Origin: Rathayibacter caricis DSM 15933
GTDB taxonomy: Bacteria > Actinomycetota > Actinomycetes > Actinomycetales > Microbacteriaceae
Reading direction: 5' to 3'
Assembly: GCF_003044275.1 (NCBI RefSeq)
Contig: NZ_PZPL01000001.1
Span: forward strand, 682,001 to 746,000
DNA: 64,000 bases
The notes beneath the pieces were generated by a model that saw only the letters and a list, made by a program, of their open reading frames with translations, did no database searches and was not told the DNA's origin. The position numbers were made by a program, and so were the translations under genes. How positions within the stretch are numbered: position 1 is the stretch's first letter; each line of letters opens with the position of its first letter. This document shows, one piece after another, positions 33,792 to 42,324 of the stretch.

Positions 33792-34757
33792 TCAGGCGGT
33801 GGCGGCGACGTCGCGGAGGGCCTCGCCGAGGTCCGGGTGGGCGAAGGCGAAGCCCGCGTCCTCGAGGCGCCCCGGGACGACCCAGCGGCTCTTGAGGAGG
33901 AGTTCGGGCTCGGTGCGCAGCAGCAGCATCGCGGGCTCGAGGACGAAGCGCGGGGCGGGCAGGCCGAGGCGGCGACCGACGGCGGAGCGCAGCAGGCGCG
34001 ACAGCTCCGTGTTGTCGCTGGGATTCGGGGACGCGAGGTTCACCGGGCCTTCGAGCGACGACTCCTCCAGGAACAGGATCGAGCGGAACACGTCCTCGAC
34101 GTGGATCCAGCTGAAGTGCTGGCGGCCGTGCGTGGCCCGGTACTCGTGGTGCACCCCCGCCGCCCGGCGACCGCGCGTCGCGGGCCAGCGGCCGTCGTAC
34201 TGCGGTCCGCCAAGGCCGAGGCGCGCGAGGCGCAGCAGCATGCCGGTCGCGGGTCCGTCGCCCAGCACGATCGCCATCCGGAGCGCGACGCGGCGCGTGC
34301 CGGGCGTCTCGCCCGAGAAGAACCCGCGCTCCCACGCTGTCGCGACATCGACCGAGAAGCCCTCGCCGATCACGCCCTCCGCCTCGGTGTTCGCGCGCTC
34401 CTCCTCGTGCCGGTAGATCGTCGCGGTGCTCGAGTTCATCCACACGGGCGGCGGAGTCGCGGCCGCCGCGACCGCACGGTGCAGCTCGTCGGTGGTCTCG
34501 ACGCGCGAGCGGAGGATCTCGGCGCGGTTCGCAGCCGTGTACCGGCAGTCGACGCTCTTCCCCGCGAGGTTCACGAGCAGACGCGCGCCGTCGACGGCGC
34601 GGACGAGCCCGGCGGAGTCGCCCCAGCGCGCATCCGGACCCGACCGGCCGATGCGGCGCACGGTCCAGCCCGCCCGCTCGAAGCGGCGGGAGAGGTCGGT
34701 GCCGAGGAAGCCGCTCGCTCCCGCGAGGACGACGACGGGGCGCTGCGGGGTGCTCAT
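33792..34757 (-). CDS. TIGR01777 family NAD-dependent epimerase-like protein
   Basis: A 321-residue extended short-chain dehydrogenase-like protein. The N-terminal Rossmann motif is GASGFLG (14-20). NLAGKSVDCRYT and SSTATIYRH are characteristic of the TIGR01777/YfcH group, and the C-terminal 50 residues match DUF1731 (RFVLEPAMLLLRTEPELLLKS-type, quoted in part). The reaction is not established for the family. ATG 34757 is chosen over a 46-codon extension. It ends beside a repeat-containing gap. Confidence 0.88.
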   Translation of the reverse strand: MSTPQRPVVVLAGASGFLGTDLSRRFERAGWTVRRIGRSGPDARWGDSAGLVRAVDGARLLVNLAGKSVDCRYTAANRAEILRSRVETTDELHRAVAAAATPPPVWMNSSTATIYRHEEERANTEAEGVIGEGFSVDVATAWERGFFSGETPGTRRVALRMAIVLGDGPATGMLLRLARLGLGGPQYDGRWPATRGRRAAGVHHEYRATHGRQHFSWIHVEDVFRSILFLEESSLEGPVNLASPNPSDNTELSRLLRSAVGRRLGLPAPRFVLEPAMLLLRTEPELLLKSRWVVPGRLEDAGFAFAHPDLGEALRDVAATA

Positions 34758-34857
34758 CGCCCCATCGTGCCGCAAGGCGCCACGCGACCGGTGCGCAACC
34801 GAGGGCGAGAGTGCCTGAGTCCCGCTCTGGTGACGATCCGGCGCGATCCGTCCTCGG

Positions 34858-35421
34858 TTACGAACGCGCCACGGCGCGAGCGGCCCGCACCGCACCGGCC
34901 AGCCGCCCCGCGAACCCGGGCGGAACCTCCTCGGGCAGGGCGTCGACGGGGAACCAGGCCACGTCCTCGCTCTCGTCGCTCACCACGACGAGTGCCGACG
35001 GGTCCGCGATCGCGCCGTAGCCGATGTCCCAGTGCCGGGAGCAGCGTCCGAAGCCGCCGCCCAACCCGTGCCGGTCGAGGTCGAGGGGCAGCGATCCGAG
35101 CGGAGCGAGCGACGCGACTCCGCTCTCCTCGCGCGCCTCGCGCAGAGCCGCGTCCGCCACGGAGGCGTCGCCGGGCTCGATGTGCCCGCCGAGCTGCACC
35201 CAGAAGCGGCCCTTGCCGTGGAAGCAGAGCAGGACGCGGTCGAGCTCCGGCGAGAGCACGAAGCAGCTCGCGGTGATGTGCTCGGGCCCGAGGCTGCGCT
35301 CGAGAGCTCCCTCACCGTGCTCGGCGAGGAACGCGAGGTACTCGTCGCGGAGGCCGAGGAGCGGAGCAGGGGCCGCCCACTCCTGCAGGTCGAGGGCGAG
35401 AGCAGCGGCGCGGGGGACCAC
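34858..35421 (-). CDS. NUDIX hydrolase
   Basis: A 187-residue NUDIX protein. The box reads GGHIEPGDASVADAALREAR followed by EESGV, with the catalytic REXXEE-type helix intact although the first acidic position is Asp rather than Glu. The N-terminal helix-rich stretch (residues 1-45) is typical of actinobacterial MutT-like paralogues. GTG 35421 is chosen because upstream sequence is a repeat and out of frame with any conserved domain. Substrate unknown. Confidence 0.8.
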   Translation of the reverse strand: MVPRAAALALDLQEWAAPAPLLGLRDEYLAFLAEHGEGALERSLGPEHITASCFVLSPELDRVLLCFHGKGRFWVQLGGHIEPGDASVADAALREAREESGVASLAPLGSLPLDLDRHGLGGGFGRCSRHWDIGYGAIADPSALVVVSDESEDVAWFPVDALPEEVPPGFAGRLAGAVRAARAVARS

Positions 35422-35435
35422 TCCGCGAGCGTAGG

Positions 35436-35492
35436 CGAGATGCCACTCCGGTACGCGGCACGCCGAGCGGGCCGTACTGGAGTGGCATCTCG
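35436..35492 (-). terminator. Inverted repeat, probable terminator
   Basis: CGAGATGCCACTCC (35436-35449) and GGAGTGGCATCTCG (35479-35492) are perfect 14-bp reverse complements. They lie just past the stop (35502) of the upstream minus-strand membrane protein gene and before the NUDIX start. Confidence 0.65.
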
Positions 35493-35501
35493 CGGAAGGG
35501 G

Positions 35502-36284
35502 TCAGACGGTGAGGCCGGCCAGTCCCTCGCGGTCGACGCGGCGGTGGAAGCGCATGCCGGCGAGCCCGCCGAGCACTGCGGCGATCAGCGCGACGACCAG
35601 CGCGGCGAGCGCCGTCAGGACCGCGGCGATGGTCGCGTCGCTGCCGTCGAGCGGGATGCGCGGGAAGCTGCTGACGGCCGAGAGCACCTGCGTGCCTCCG
35701 GTGACCGCCGAGGCGATGCCCACGAGGATCGTGACCACGACGGCCCACGCCCACACCGCCACTCCCTGCTTCGCTCCGCTGAAGCGGGCCATGCGGCCGG
35801 CGACGTAGCCGCCGCAGTAGTACGCGACGAAGAGGATGACCAGCAGCGCGATCGCGCCCGCCCAGCCGAACGCGACCGGGTCGGCGGCGAGGTCGGCGGT
35901 GACGTCCTGCGTGCCGACGACGGCCGCTCCGATCGCGGTGACCAGGGCGGTGAGGATCACCGCGAGGCCGGTCGCGGCGAGCCAGCCGAAGAAGGCGCAG
36001 CCGATCTTCAGCCCGCCGAAGCGCTCGCGCTCGCGGTCGTGGATGTCCTTGCGGGTGGCGGCGCGGGCCTGCTTGGCCTCGGCCGAGTCGGGATCGACGG
36101 GCGCGCGGTGCTCGGGGGCGCTCGACGAGTCGGACCGGTCCGACGTGCTCGACGACGTGGTGCTCGACGCGCTCCCGCTCTGCGGGGCGGTCTCGAACCG
36201 ACGCGTCTCTCCGGCGGCGTGCGCCGTCGTGTCGTCGCGTCGCGGGTCGCTGCTGTCGCGACCGGAGTCGGTGGGGATGCTCAT
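35502..36284 (-). CDS. Membrane protein with Ser-rich cytoplasmic head
   Basis: A 260-residue protein. Residues 1-90 are hydrophilic, Ser/Asp/Arg-rich and end in KDIHDRERERFGGLKIG. Four transmembrane helices follow (about 95-118, 135-155, 168-190, 215-240), with YYCGGYVAGRMARF between helices two and three. I know no named function. GGAGG lies upstream of ATG 36284. It is divergent from the stress-type SDR gene, and the promoter region contains a small ACCGCCG/CGGCGGT hairpin (36301-36322). Confidence 0.75.
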   Translation of the reverse strand: MSIPTDSGRDSSDPRRDDTTAHAAGETRRFETAPQSGSASSTTSSSTSDRSDSSSAPEHRAPVDPDSAEAKQARAATRKDIHDRERERFGGLKIGCAFFGWLAATGLAVILTALVTAIGAAVVGTQDVTADLAADPVAFGWAGAIALLVILFVAYYCGGYVAGRMARFSGAKQGVAVWAWAVVVTILVGIASAVTGGTQVLSAVSSFPRIPLDGSDATIAAVLTALAALVVALIAAVLGGLAGMRFHRRVDREGLAGLTV

Positions 36285-36496
36285 GACGACCTCCTGGGGT
36301 ACCGCCGACGGGGTTCGGCGGTGTGCACAGTCAAGGCCCTGCAGGGCCCCGGTGTCGCGGGCTTGACGAGGAACGGCAGCGTTCCGGTCCGTCTCCGCAC
36401 GCTCGTGCGAGCCCGGAGGAGCGTCAACCCCCTGCGCTCCCCCTCCGCTGTCGGCTTCCATGGAACGACCCACCCACCGACACGAGAGGGAGAGTC

Positions 36497-37336
36497 ATGA
36501 CTCCGGAATCCCCTGAGCAGACCCCGCCCGGCACCGAGGCCGAGCTGACCCCGAAGGCCGACCACGGCGAGGAGAGCTATCGCGGCACCGGCCGTCTCAG
36601 CGGGAAGGTCGCCCTGGTCACCGGCGCCGACAGCGGCATCGGCAAGGCGGTCGCGATCGCGTTCGCGCGGGAGGGCGCCGACGTCGCCATCGCCTACCTC
36701 GACGAGCACGAGGACGCCGAGGACACCGCGAAGTGGGTTCGCGAGGCGGGCCGGGAGGCGCTCCTGCTCCCCGGGGACCTGCGCGACCCCGCCCAGTGCC
36801 GCGCCGCCGTGTCGCAGACCGTCGAGACCCTCGGCCACCTCGAGGTCCTCGTCAGCAACGCGGCCTTCCAGATGAGCCACGAGGAGATCACCGACATCCC
36901 CGACGAGGAGTGGGACCGGACGATCGCGACCAACCTCAGCGCCTACTTCCACCTGGTGAAGGCGGCGATCCCGCACCTCCGGCCCGGCGCGTCGATCATC
37001 GCGACCAGCTCGGTGCAGTCCGACCAGCCGTCGTACCAGCTGCTCCCCTACGCCGCCACGAAGTCGGGGATGCTGAGCATGACCGCCTCGTTCGCGCAGG
37101 CGCTCGGCGAGAAGGGCATCCGCGCGAACGCGGTCGCTCCGGGCCCGATCTGGACCCCGCTGATCCCGTCGACGATGCCTCCGGAGGCGGTCGCCTCCTT
37201 CGGCGAGAACGTGCCGCTGGGCCGACCCGGCCAGCCGGCCGAGGTCGCGCACGCCTACGTCCTGCTCGCGTCCGACGAGGGCAGCTACATGAGCGGGGCG
37301 ACGATCGCCGTCACCGGCGGGAAGCCGATCCTCTGA
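36497..37336 (+). CDS. Short-chain dehydrogenase, general-stress type
   Basis: A 279-residue SDR of the YdaD/GSP39-like group. It has the extended N-terminus ending GTGRLSGKVALVTGADSGIG (cofactor site at 38-45), NAAF in place of NNAG, catalytic Ser in TSSVQS and YAATK. GAGAGGGAGAG precedes ATG 36497. The substrate is unknown; relatives belong to stress regulons. A paralogue lies at 62859-63767. It is 49 bp upstream of the polyketide synthase gene. Confidence 0.9.
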   Translation: MTPESPEQTPPGTEAELTPKADHGEESYRGTGRLSGKVALVTGADSGIGKAVAIAFAREGADVAIAYLDEHEDAEDTAKWVREAGREALLLPGDLRDPAQCRAAVSQTVETLGHLEVLVSNAAFQMSHEEITDIPDEEWDRTIATNLSAYFHLVKAAIPHLRPGASIIATSSVQSDQPSYQLLPYAATKSGMLSMTASFAQALGEKGIRANAVAPGPIWTPLIPSTMPPEAVASFGENVPLGRPGQPAEVAHAYVLLASDEGSYMSGATIAVTGGKPIL

Positions 37337-37350
37337 TTCCGCCGAGGAGC

Positions 37351-37391
37351 GCTCACCCGCAGGTTCCTGGGATAGGTTCCTGCGGGTGAGC
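37351..37391 (+). promoter_or_regulatory. Hairpin spanning the type III PKS start codon
   Basis: GCTCACCCGCAGG (37351-37363) pairs perfectly with CCTGCGGGTGAGC (37379-37391). The right arm contains the GTG start (37386-37388). TAGGTT (37374-37379) could be a -10 box, giving a leaderless mRNA that lacks the left arm. Read-through RNA from the SDR gene would instead fold and hide the start. Confidence 0.55.
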
Positions 37392-38495
37392 GTGCACATC
37401 CGCAGCATCGAGACGGCCGTACCGGCGACGGTGCTGCGCCAGGGGGACGTGCGCGACCTCTTCGCCGCACAGGAGGGCATCAGTCGGCTCGGCTCGAGGC
37501 TCCTCGGCGCCGCGTTCGACGCGTCCGCGATCGAGACCCGGCACACCGTGGTCGACGAGCTCGACCGCGAGGTGCGGGAGGGGGCGAGCGTCTTCTACGA
37601 CGCCCGCTCGAACGCCGTGCTGAATCCGGGCACCGCGGCGCGCAACGCGCTCTACGCCGCCCGTGCGCCCGAGCTGTTCGCCGACTCCGCTCGACGCGCG
37701 CTCGAGGCGGCCTCGCTGACCGCCGACGACGTGACCCACGTCGTCACGGTCTCGTGCACGGGCTTCTACGCGCCGGGCCCCGACTACCAGCTGGTCCGCG
37801 CCCTCGGCCTGTCGCCGTCGACGCAGCGGTTCCACCTCGGCTTCATGGGCTGCTACGGCGCCTTCCCCGGGCTCCGCGCCGCGAAGGCGTTCTGCGACGC
37901 GGATCCGGACGCGGTCGTTCTCGTCGTCGCCGTCGAGATCTGCACGATCCACCTGACGTCCTCCAACGATCCCGAGCAGATCGTCGCCACCTCGGTGTTC
38001 GCCGACGGAGGCGCGGCGGCCGTCGTCACCGCGCGCCCTCCGGAGCTGGGCACCCCGGTCCTCGAGATCGACGCGCTCGACACGACACTCACCCCCGAGG
38101 GCGAGGACGAGATGGCCTGGACGATCGGCGACCACGGCTTCACGATGCGCCTGAGCACCTACGTGCCGGCGATCATCGGCCAGAACATCACGGGCGCCCT
38201 GGCCCCGCTGCTCGGCGAGGCCGGACCGCGGGGCGTGCAGCGCTGGGCCGTCCACCCGGGCGGGCGCAGCATCCTCGACCGGGTGCAGACCGCGCTCGGG
38301 CTCGACGACGAGCAGATGCACCCGTCGCGCGAGGTGCTGCGCACGGCCGGCAACATGTCGAGCGCGACGGTGCTGTTCATCCTGCGCCGCCTGCTGCACG
38401 GCGAGTCGGCCGACGGCGAGCGGATCGGCGCCATGGCGTTCGGGCCGGGCCTCACCGTCGAGATGGGCCTGCTCACGAAGCGGGGCGGGGAGTGA
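37386..38495 (+). CDS. Type III polyketide synthase
   Basis: A 369-residue chalcone-synthase-like enzyme with a complete triad: Cys156 in GFMGCYGAF, His290 in WAVHPGGRS and Asn323 in AGNMSSAT. It extends an acyl-CoA starter with malonyl units, probably to an alkyl-resorcinol, pyrone or polyhydroxyphenol; starter and chain length are unknown. GTG 37386 sits inside a hairpin; GTG 37392 is an alternative. It overlaps the methyltransferase gene by 4 bp (GTGA), so the three genes to 39522 form an operon. Confidence 0.93.
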   Translation: MSVHIRSIETAVPATVLRQGDVRDLFAAQEGISRLGSRLLGAAFDASAIETRHTVVDELDREVREGASVFYDARSNAVLNPGTAARNALYAARAPELFADSARRALEAASLTADDVTHVVTVSCTGFYAPGPDYQLVRALGLSPSTQRFHLGFMGCYGAFPGLRAAKAFCDADPDAVVLVVAVEICTIHLTSSNDPEQIVATSVFADGGAAAVVTARPPELGTPVLEIDALDTTLTPEGEDEMAWTIGDHGFTMRLSTYVPAIIGQNITGALAPLLGEAGPRGVQRWAVHPGGRSILDRVQTALGLDDEQMHPSREVLRTAGNMSSATVLFILRRLLHGESADGERIGAMAFGPGLTVEMGLLTKRGGE

Positions 38496-39199
38496 GGGCG
38501 CCGCTCGCCCCGGACCTCCGCCACCGCGAGCTCGAGGCGCAGGAGCTGATGGACGACCCGGCGTGCGACCGGGCCCTCCTGGACGCGACGTACGCGCGCT
38601 TCGGCGCCGTGAACCGCCTCGTCTCCGGCTGGCGCGGGCTGTACCGCTCCCGCATCCGCCCGCTGCTCGACGAGCACGAGCCCACGAGGCTGCTCGACAT
38701 CGGCTCGGGCGGCGGCGACGTCGCTCTCGCCCTCGCGGGCTGGGCGCGCGAGGACGGGCTCCGACTCGCGATCACCGCCGTCGATCCGGACGAGCGCGCC
38801 TTCGCCTTCGCGACCGCTCGGCCGGGCACCCCGGGCGTCGAGTTCCGCCGGGCGAGCAGCGCCGACCTGGTCGACGAGGGCGAGGAGTTCGACCTGGTCG
38901 TGTCGAACCACCTGCTGCACCACCTGACTCCCCAGGCGCTCGCGTCGCTCCTCGAGGACAGCGCTCGGCTCGCTCCCCGCGCGCTGCACAACGACATCGA
39001 GCGCTCGCGCCTGGCCTACACGGCCTACTCCGTCGCCACGCGCCCGCTCGCCGCAGGCTCGTTCCTGCACTACGACGGCTCGCTCTCGGTGCGCCGCAGC
39101 TACACCGCGTCGGAGCTGCGCGCCGTCGCGCCCGAGGGCTGGCGGGTGGAGCGGGCGGCTCCGTACCGGCTGCTGCTGACGCGGGGCCCCGCGGAGTGA
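38492..39199 (+). CDS. Class I SAM-dependent methyltransferase
   Basis: A 235-residue methyltransferase with the SAM loop LLDIGSGGGDVALAL (residues 67-81), an acidic VDPDE after strand two and NHLLHHLTP near residue 135. Genes of this type follow type III PKS genes in actinobacteria and methylate the polyketide ring. It overlaps the PKS gene by GTGA at its start and the next gene by GTGA at its end, so all three are translationally coupled. Confidence 0.9.
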   Translation: MRAPLAPDLRHRELEAQELMDDPACDRALLDATYARFGAVNRLVSGWRGLYRSRIRPLLDEHEPTRLLDIGSGGGDVALALAGWAREDGLRLAITAVDPDERAFAFATARPGTPGVEFRRASSADLVDEGEEFDLVVSNHLLHHLTPQALASLLEDSARLAPRALHNDIERSRLAYTAYSVATRPLAAGSFLHYDGSLSVRRSYTASELRAVAPEGWRVERAAPYRLLLTRGPAE

Positions 39200-39522
39200 G
39201 CGCCGCCCGCGGCTGGATGAGCGCGGCCGCCGTCAGCTACTCCGCCAACTGCGCGCTCGGGACCGCGGTCGCGACCGGTGTCGTGCGGACGGGGCGCTGG
39301 CACTGGGTCCACCACGCGCTGTACATCGCGACGTCGGCGCTGACCGGCGCGGCCCTCGCCGCTCTGCTGCGGTCGGATGCGCGCGCGGCCGCGGCGCTCG
39401 CTCCCGCGGTGGTGCCGCTCGCGGTCATCCCGTTCGCGGGGACGCACGGACGCCGGCATCCCGCGATCGCGCTGGCCGCGGCTCCGTTCGTCATCGCCGG
39501 GGTCGTGCTCTCGAGGCGCTGA
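39196..39522 (+). CDS. Small membrane protein in the PKS operon
   Basis: A 108-residue hydrophobic protein with three likely transmembrane helices and a conserved-looking GRWHWVHHALY segment. I do not recognise a family. Its 4-bp overlap with the methyltransferase gene ties it to the polyketide pathway, possibly in membrane placement or export. No FAD monooxygenase, often the third gene in such clusters, is present here. Confidence 0.75.
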   Translation: MSAARGWMSAAAVSYSANCALGTAVATGVVRTGRWHWVHHALYIATSALTGAALAALLRSDARAAAALAPAVVPLAVIPFAGTHGRRHPAIALAAAPFVIAGVVLSRR

Positions 39523-39559
39523 CTCGCGGAGGAAGGCGGAGATCAGCGCCGGACGCCGC

Positions 39560-39772
39560 TCAGCGCGGAGGCCCGACCTTCGGCTCGTCCGAGCCCGACC
39601 CGCGCTTCTGGGAGCGGAAGTACTCCCACGCGGCGAGCGCCAGGATCGCCAGTCCGCACACGATCGTGATGATGTCGGGGACGGACACGTCGCCCCGCAT
39701 CGCCGACGAGATGCCGGAGCCGAGGATGAGGACGCCTCCGATGAGGTAGAAGACCACTCGGGAGTTCTTCAT
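39560..39772 (-). CDS. Small two-helix membrane protein
   Basis: A 70-residue protein with two hydrophobic helices (about 7-24 and 32-49) and a charged tail ([20 protein letters not shown]). No family known. It is convergent with the PKS operon and divergent from the nitroreductase gene. Confidence 0.7.
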   Translation of the reverse strand: MKNSRVVFYLIGGVLILGSGISSAMRGDVSVPDIITIVCGLAILALAAWEYFRSQKRGSGSDEPKVGPPR

Positions 39773-39870
39773 CGGGCACCGCTCCTGTCGGCCCGCCGAG
39801 GCGCGGGCTCCGAAATCGTACCCGGTCCGACCCCCTGCCCCCTCCCGGGACGGGTGGGCAGGATGAGGGC

Positions 39871-40665
39871 ATGGAGTTCCTCGACGTCGTGCGCCGCCGC
39901 AAGACCACCAACGGCCCCTTCCTGCCCGATCCCGTCTCCGAGGAGCACCAGCGCCTCCTGATGGAGGTCGCCGGACGCGCTCCCTCGCAGCTGAACAGCC
40001 AGCCGTGGCGCTTCGTGCTGATCGAGGAGCGGGACACCATCGACCGGATCGCCGAGATCAGCGGCTCGAGCATGACCACCGCCCTGTCGAACGGCACCTT
40101 CTTCGAGCGCTACAAGCCCTACTTCCGCTTCAGCCAGGAGGAGATGGAGCAGCGCCGCGACGGCATGCTGTTCGACAAGCTGCCGGCTCCGCTGCGCCCG
40201 TTCACCAAGCAGGTGTTCACCAAGCGCGGGCAGTTCCTGATGAATTCGCTCCGCGTGCCGCAGACCCTCGGCGAGGAGAACCGGAAGCTCGTCGCCGGAT
40301 CGCCGCTCCTGCTCGGCGTGATGCTCGACCGCTCCGAGTACCGCCCGGGCGAGCTGTCGTCCTTCTACTCCGTCTTCAGCATGGGCGCGGCGATGGAGAA
40401 CGTCTGGCTGAGCACGGTCGAGCTCGGCATGGGCATCCAGTTCGTCTCGTTCCCGATGGAGGTGCCGGGCGCCTGGGCGAGGATCGAGTCGCTCCTGGCG
40501 GTGCCGGATGACCTGGAGCTGATGGCGGTCTACCGGCTCGGCTACCTGCCTCCGGAGCAGCGGCGCCCGGCCATCGACTGGTCCTCGCACCAGCGCAAGG
40601 CGCCGTCGCAGTACGTGTTCCGCGGCACCTGTGCCACTCCGCAGACGGGGTGGGACGAGGGCTGA
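39871..40665 (+). CDS. Nitroreductase family protein
   Basis: A 264-residue FMN-dependent oxidoreductase-like protein. The N-terminus [17 protein letters not shown] and [16 protein letters not shown] carry the FMN-phosphate-binding arginines and serine typical of the family. Near residue 175 [20 protein letters not shown] is the conserved helix that contacts the flavin. Natural substrates are unknown; quinones and nitroaromatics are typical in vitro. It is longer than the common 200 residues through a central insertion (about 85-125). Confidence 0.85.
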   Translation: MEFLDVVRRRKTTNGPFLPDPVSEEHQRLLMEVAGRAPSQLNSQPWRFVLIEERDTIDRIAEISGSSMTTALSNGTFFERYKPYFRFSQEEMEQRRDGMLFDKLPAPLRPFTKQVFTKRGQFLMNSLRVPQTLGEENRKLVAGSPLLLGVMLDRSEYRPGELSSFYSVFSMGAAMENVWLSTVELGMGIQFVSFPMEVPGAWARIESLLAVPDDLELMAVYRLGYLPPEQRRPAIDWSSHQRKAPSQYVFRGTCATPQTGWDEG

Positions 40666-40798
40666 CTGCAGCATCCCCCGCGGGGTGTCAATGGGGCTAC
40701 GGCGTGTCTCTGCGCCGATTCCCGCCCCGGGCGCTCGAGACGTTAGTTTCCCTGCGGAGCCGTCCGCGCCGGGCCGCCCGCAGACACGAAGGGGGCCC

Positions 40799-41110
40799 GT
40801 GGCCACTCTCATCTACGGACCGCAGAACCTCGAGATCGAGTTCGAGGAGCGCGTCCTCGCCCACCTGAAGGTCGCCGTGCTCTCGAAGCTCCGGCGCAAC
40901 GAGGCCTTCTCGCTGTCCTGGGCCGAGGACGCCTCGACCGGCCACGGCCGCAGCTCCGTCTGGCTGCACCCCGCGGTGCCGCTGCACTTCCGGTTCCGCG
41001 AGACGCACCAGCAGAAGCTGAACCGCGCGTGGATCGAGCAGATGCTCAGCGCCGCGAGCATGCACGGCGAGCTGGCCGTCACTCCCGAGCCGCAGGAGCC
41101 GCGGGGCTGA
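40799..41110 (+). CDS. DUF7882 family protein
   Basis: A 103-residue protein of a family widespread in Microbacteriaceae, with LIYGPQNLEIEFEERVLAHL, KLRRNEAFSLSW and SSVWLHPAVPLHFRF. Databases sometimes mislabel it as ATP-dependent DNA ligase; nothing in the sequence supports that. Function unknown. GTG 40799 follows GAAGGGGG. Confidence 0.8.
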   Translation: MATLIYGPQNLEIEFEERVLAHLKVAVLSKLRRNEAFSLSWAEDASTGHGRSSVWLHPAVPLHFRFRETHQQKLNRAWIEQMLSAASMHGELAVTPEPQEPRG

Positions 41111-41231
41111 CCCCCGCTGCCTCGCGCCGGCGCATCCGTCAAGCCCATCCCGCCGCGGAGGGCCGGATCCTAGCCTGAGGTGACAGCGCCCGTCGAGATC
41201 CGCACCGGGCGCGTCACGGACGGAGACGACG

Positions 41232-41603
41232 ATGACCGACACCGCACGGGCGACCGGACGCAGCACCCTGACCGCTCCCGCACCGTTCTCGCGGAAGGAC
41301 GCGTCGGACGTGCGTCGGCTCCCGGACTCGGTCTCGACCTCGTCGCAGCCGGTCATCGGCTCGCGGATCACGATCAACGGGCGCAGCTTCGTCGTGGAGC
41401 TCGACATGGCGGGCATCTTCCTGCGCCAAGTGCGCCGGAGCCTGCGGGCGGGCGACGGCGGACTCGTGCTGCTGCGCCATGTCGACGGGATCGAGATGAT
41501 CCCGATCACGCGGCGGACGCCGTTCGAGGTAACCGACATCGTGTGCCCGGAGGGCATCGAGCCGTCGGTGGCGCGGGTCGAAGCGGGACTGCGGGCGAGC
41601 TGA
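41232..41603 (+). CDS. Hypothetical protein
   Basis: A 123-residue protein. Residues 1-40 look disordered, while 42-110 form a compact segment (SRITINGRSFVVELDM, LRQVRRSLRAGDGG). No family recognised. GGAGA lies upstream of ATG 41232; the leader GACGGAGACGACG is identical to that of the peroxiredoxin gene at 3963. Confidence 0.6.
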   Translation: MTDTARATGRSTLTAPAPFSRKDASDVRRLPDSVSTSSQPVIGSRITINGRSFVVELDMAGIFLRQVRRSLRAGDGGLVLLRHVDGIEMIPITRRTPFEVTDIVCPEGIEPSVARVEAGLRAS

Positions 41604-41625
41604 GGCGCTCCCGCATCCGCGCGCT

Positions 41626-41696
41626 GCAGAACATCAGCTGAGAAGGGAACGTAGCGGCTGTCAGCCGACATCCCCCCTTCTCAACGGACGTTCTGC
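41626..41696. terminator. Bidirectional inverted repeat between convergent genes
   Basis: GCAGAAC (41626-41632) and GTTCTGC (41690-41696) flank TGAGAAGGG (41639-41647) and CCCTTCTCA (41675-41683). The arms are symmetric with 6-nt internal spacers. It lies between two converging 3' ends, a natural site for a shared terminator. Confidence 0.6.
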
Positions 41697-41706
41697 ACCG
41701 CTCCGC

Positions 41707-42186
41707 CTACTGCGCGGGCAGCGACGCCTCGATCAGCTCGACGATGCGCGGGTCGTCCGGCTCGACCGTCGGGCGGAAGCGGTGCACGGTGCCGTCGGCC
41801 GTGACCAGGAACTTCTCGAAGTTCCACTTCACCTTGCCGGCCTTGCCCGCCTCGTCCTCGGCCTTCGTCAGCTCCGCGTAGAGGGGGTGAGCGGACTTGC
41901 CGTTCACCTTGACCTTCTCGAACATCGGGAACGTCACGCCCCAGGTCGTCGAGCAGTACTGCTTGATCTTGTCCTCGTCGCTGAGCTCCTGCAGGAACTG
42001 GTTGCTCGGGAAGCCGAGGACCGTGAATCCGCGGTCGCCGTAGGTCTTCTGCAGCGCCTCGAGCTTCTCGTACTGCGGAGCGAGGCCGCAGCGGGAGGCG
42101 ACGTTGACGATGAGCTTGACGGGCGCGTAGTCGGCGAGGGTCGACGCGGCTCCGTCGATGGTGGTCAGGGGGATGTCGGTGAGCAC
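41707..42186 (-). CDS. Glutathione peroxidase family protein (probably thioredoxin-dependent)
   Basis: A 159-residue peroxidase with the catalytic tetrad Cys33 (ASRCGLAPQY), Gln63 (FPSNQF), Trp121 and Asn122 (KWNFEKF). Cysteine replaces selenocysteine. Actinobacteria lack glutathione, so thioredoxin or mycothiol systems are the likely reductants. GAAGGAG lies upstream of GTG 42186. Divergent from ligD across a large inverted repeat. Confidence 0.92.
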   Translation of the reverse strand: MLTDIPLTTIDGAASTLADYAPVKLIVNVASRCGLAPQYEKLEALQKTYGDRGFTVLGFPSNQFLQELSDEDKIKQYCSTTWGVTFPMFEKVKVNGKSAHPLYAELTKAEDEAGKAGKVKWNFEKFLVTADGTVHRFRPTVEPDDPRIVELIEASLPAQ

Positions 42187-42230
42187 GGGGTCTCCTTCGA
42201 AGTGGTGGCTCGACGCTACCCGCCGTCGCC

Positions 42231-42296
42231 GAGGGAACCCCGAACCGTCGAGGGAACCCGCAGGCCGGGGCTCCCTCGACGCTCCGGGGTTCCCTC
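42231..42296. repeat. Nested inverted repeat in a divergent promoter region
   Basis: GAGGGAACCCCG (42231-42242) pairs with CGGGGTTCCCTC (42285-42296); inside, CGTCGAGGGA and TCCCTCGACG pair as well. The whole forms a stem of about 26 pairs between two outward-reading genes, where a terminator is not expected. Confidence 0.7.
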
Positions 42297-42324
42297 GCTG
42301 GACGCGGGACTCCACCATGAGGGG

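Noticed and set aside
40799..41110. ATP-dependent DNA ligase label for the 103-residue protein
   Set aside because: No adenylation lysine motif or ligase fold features; it matches DUF7882.
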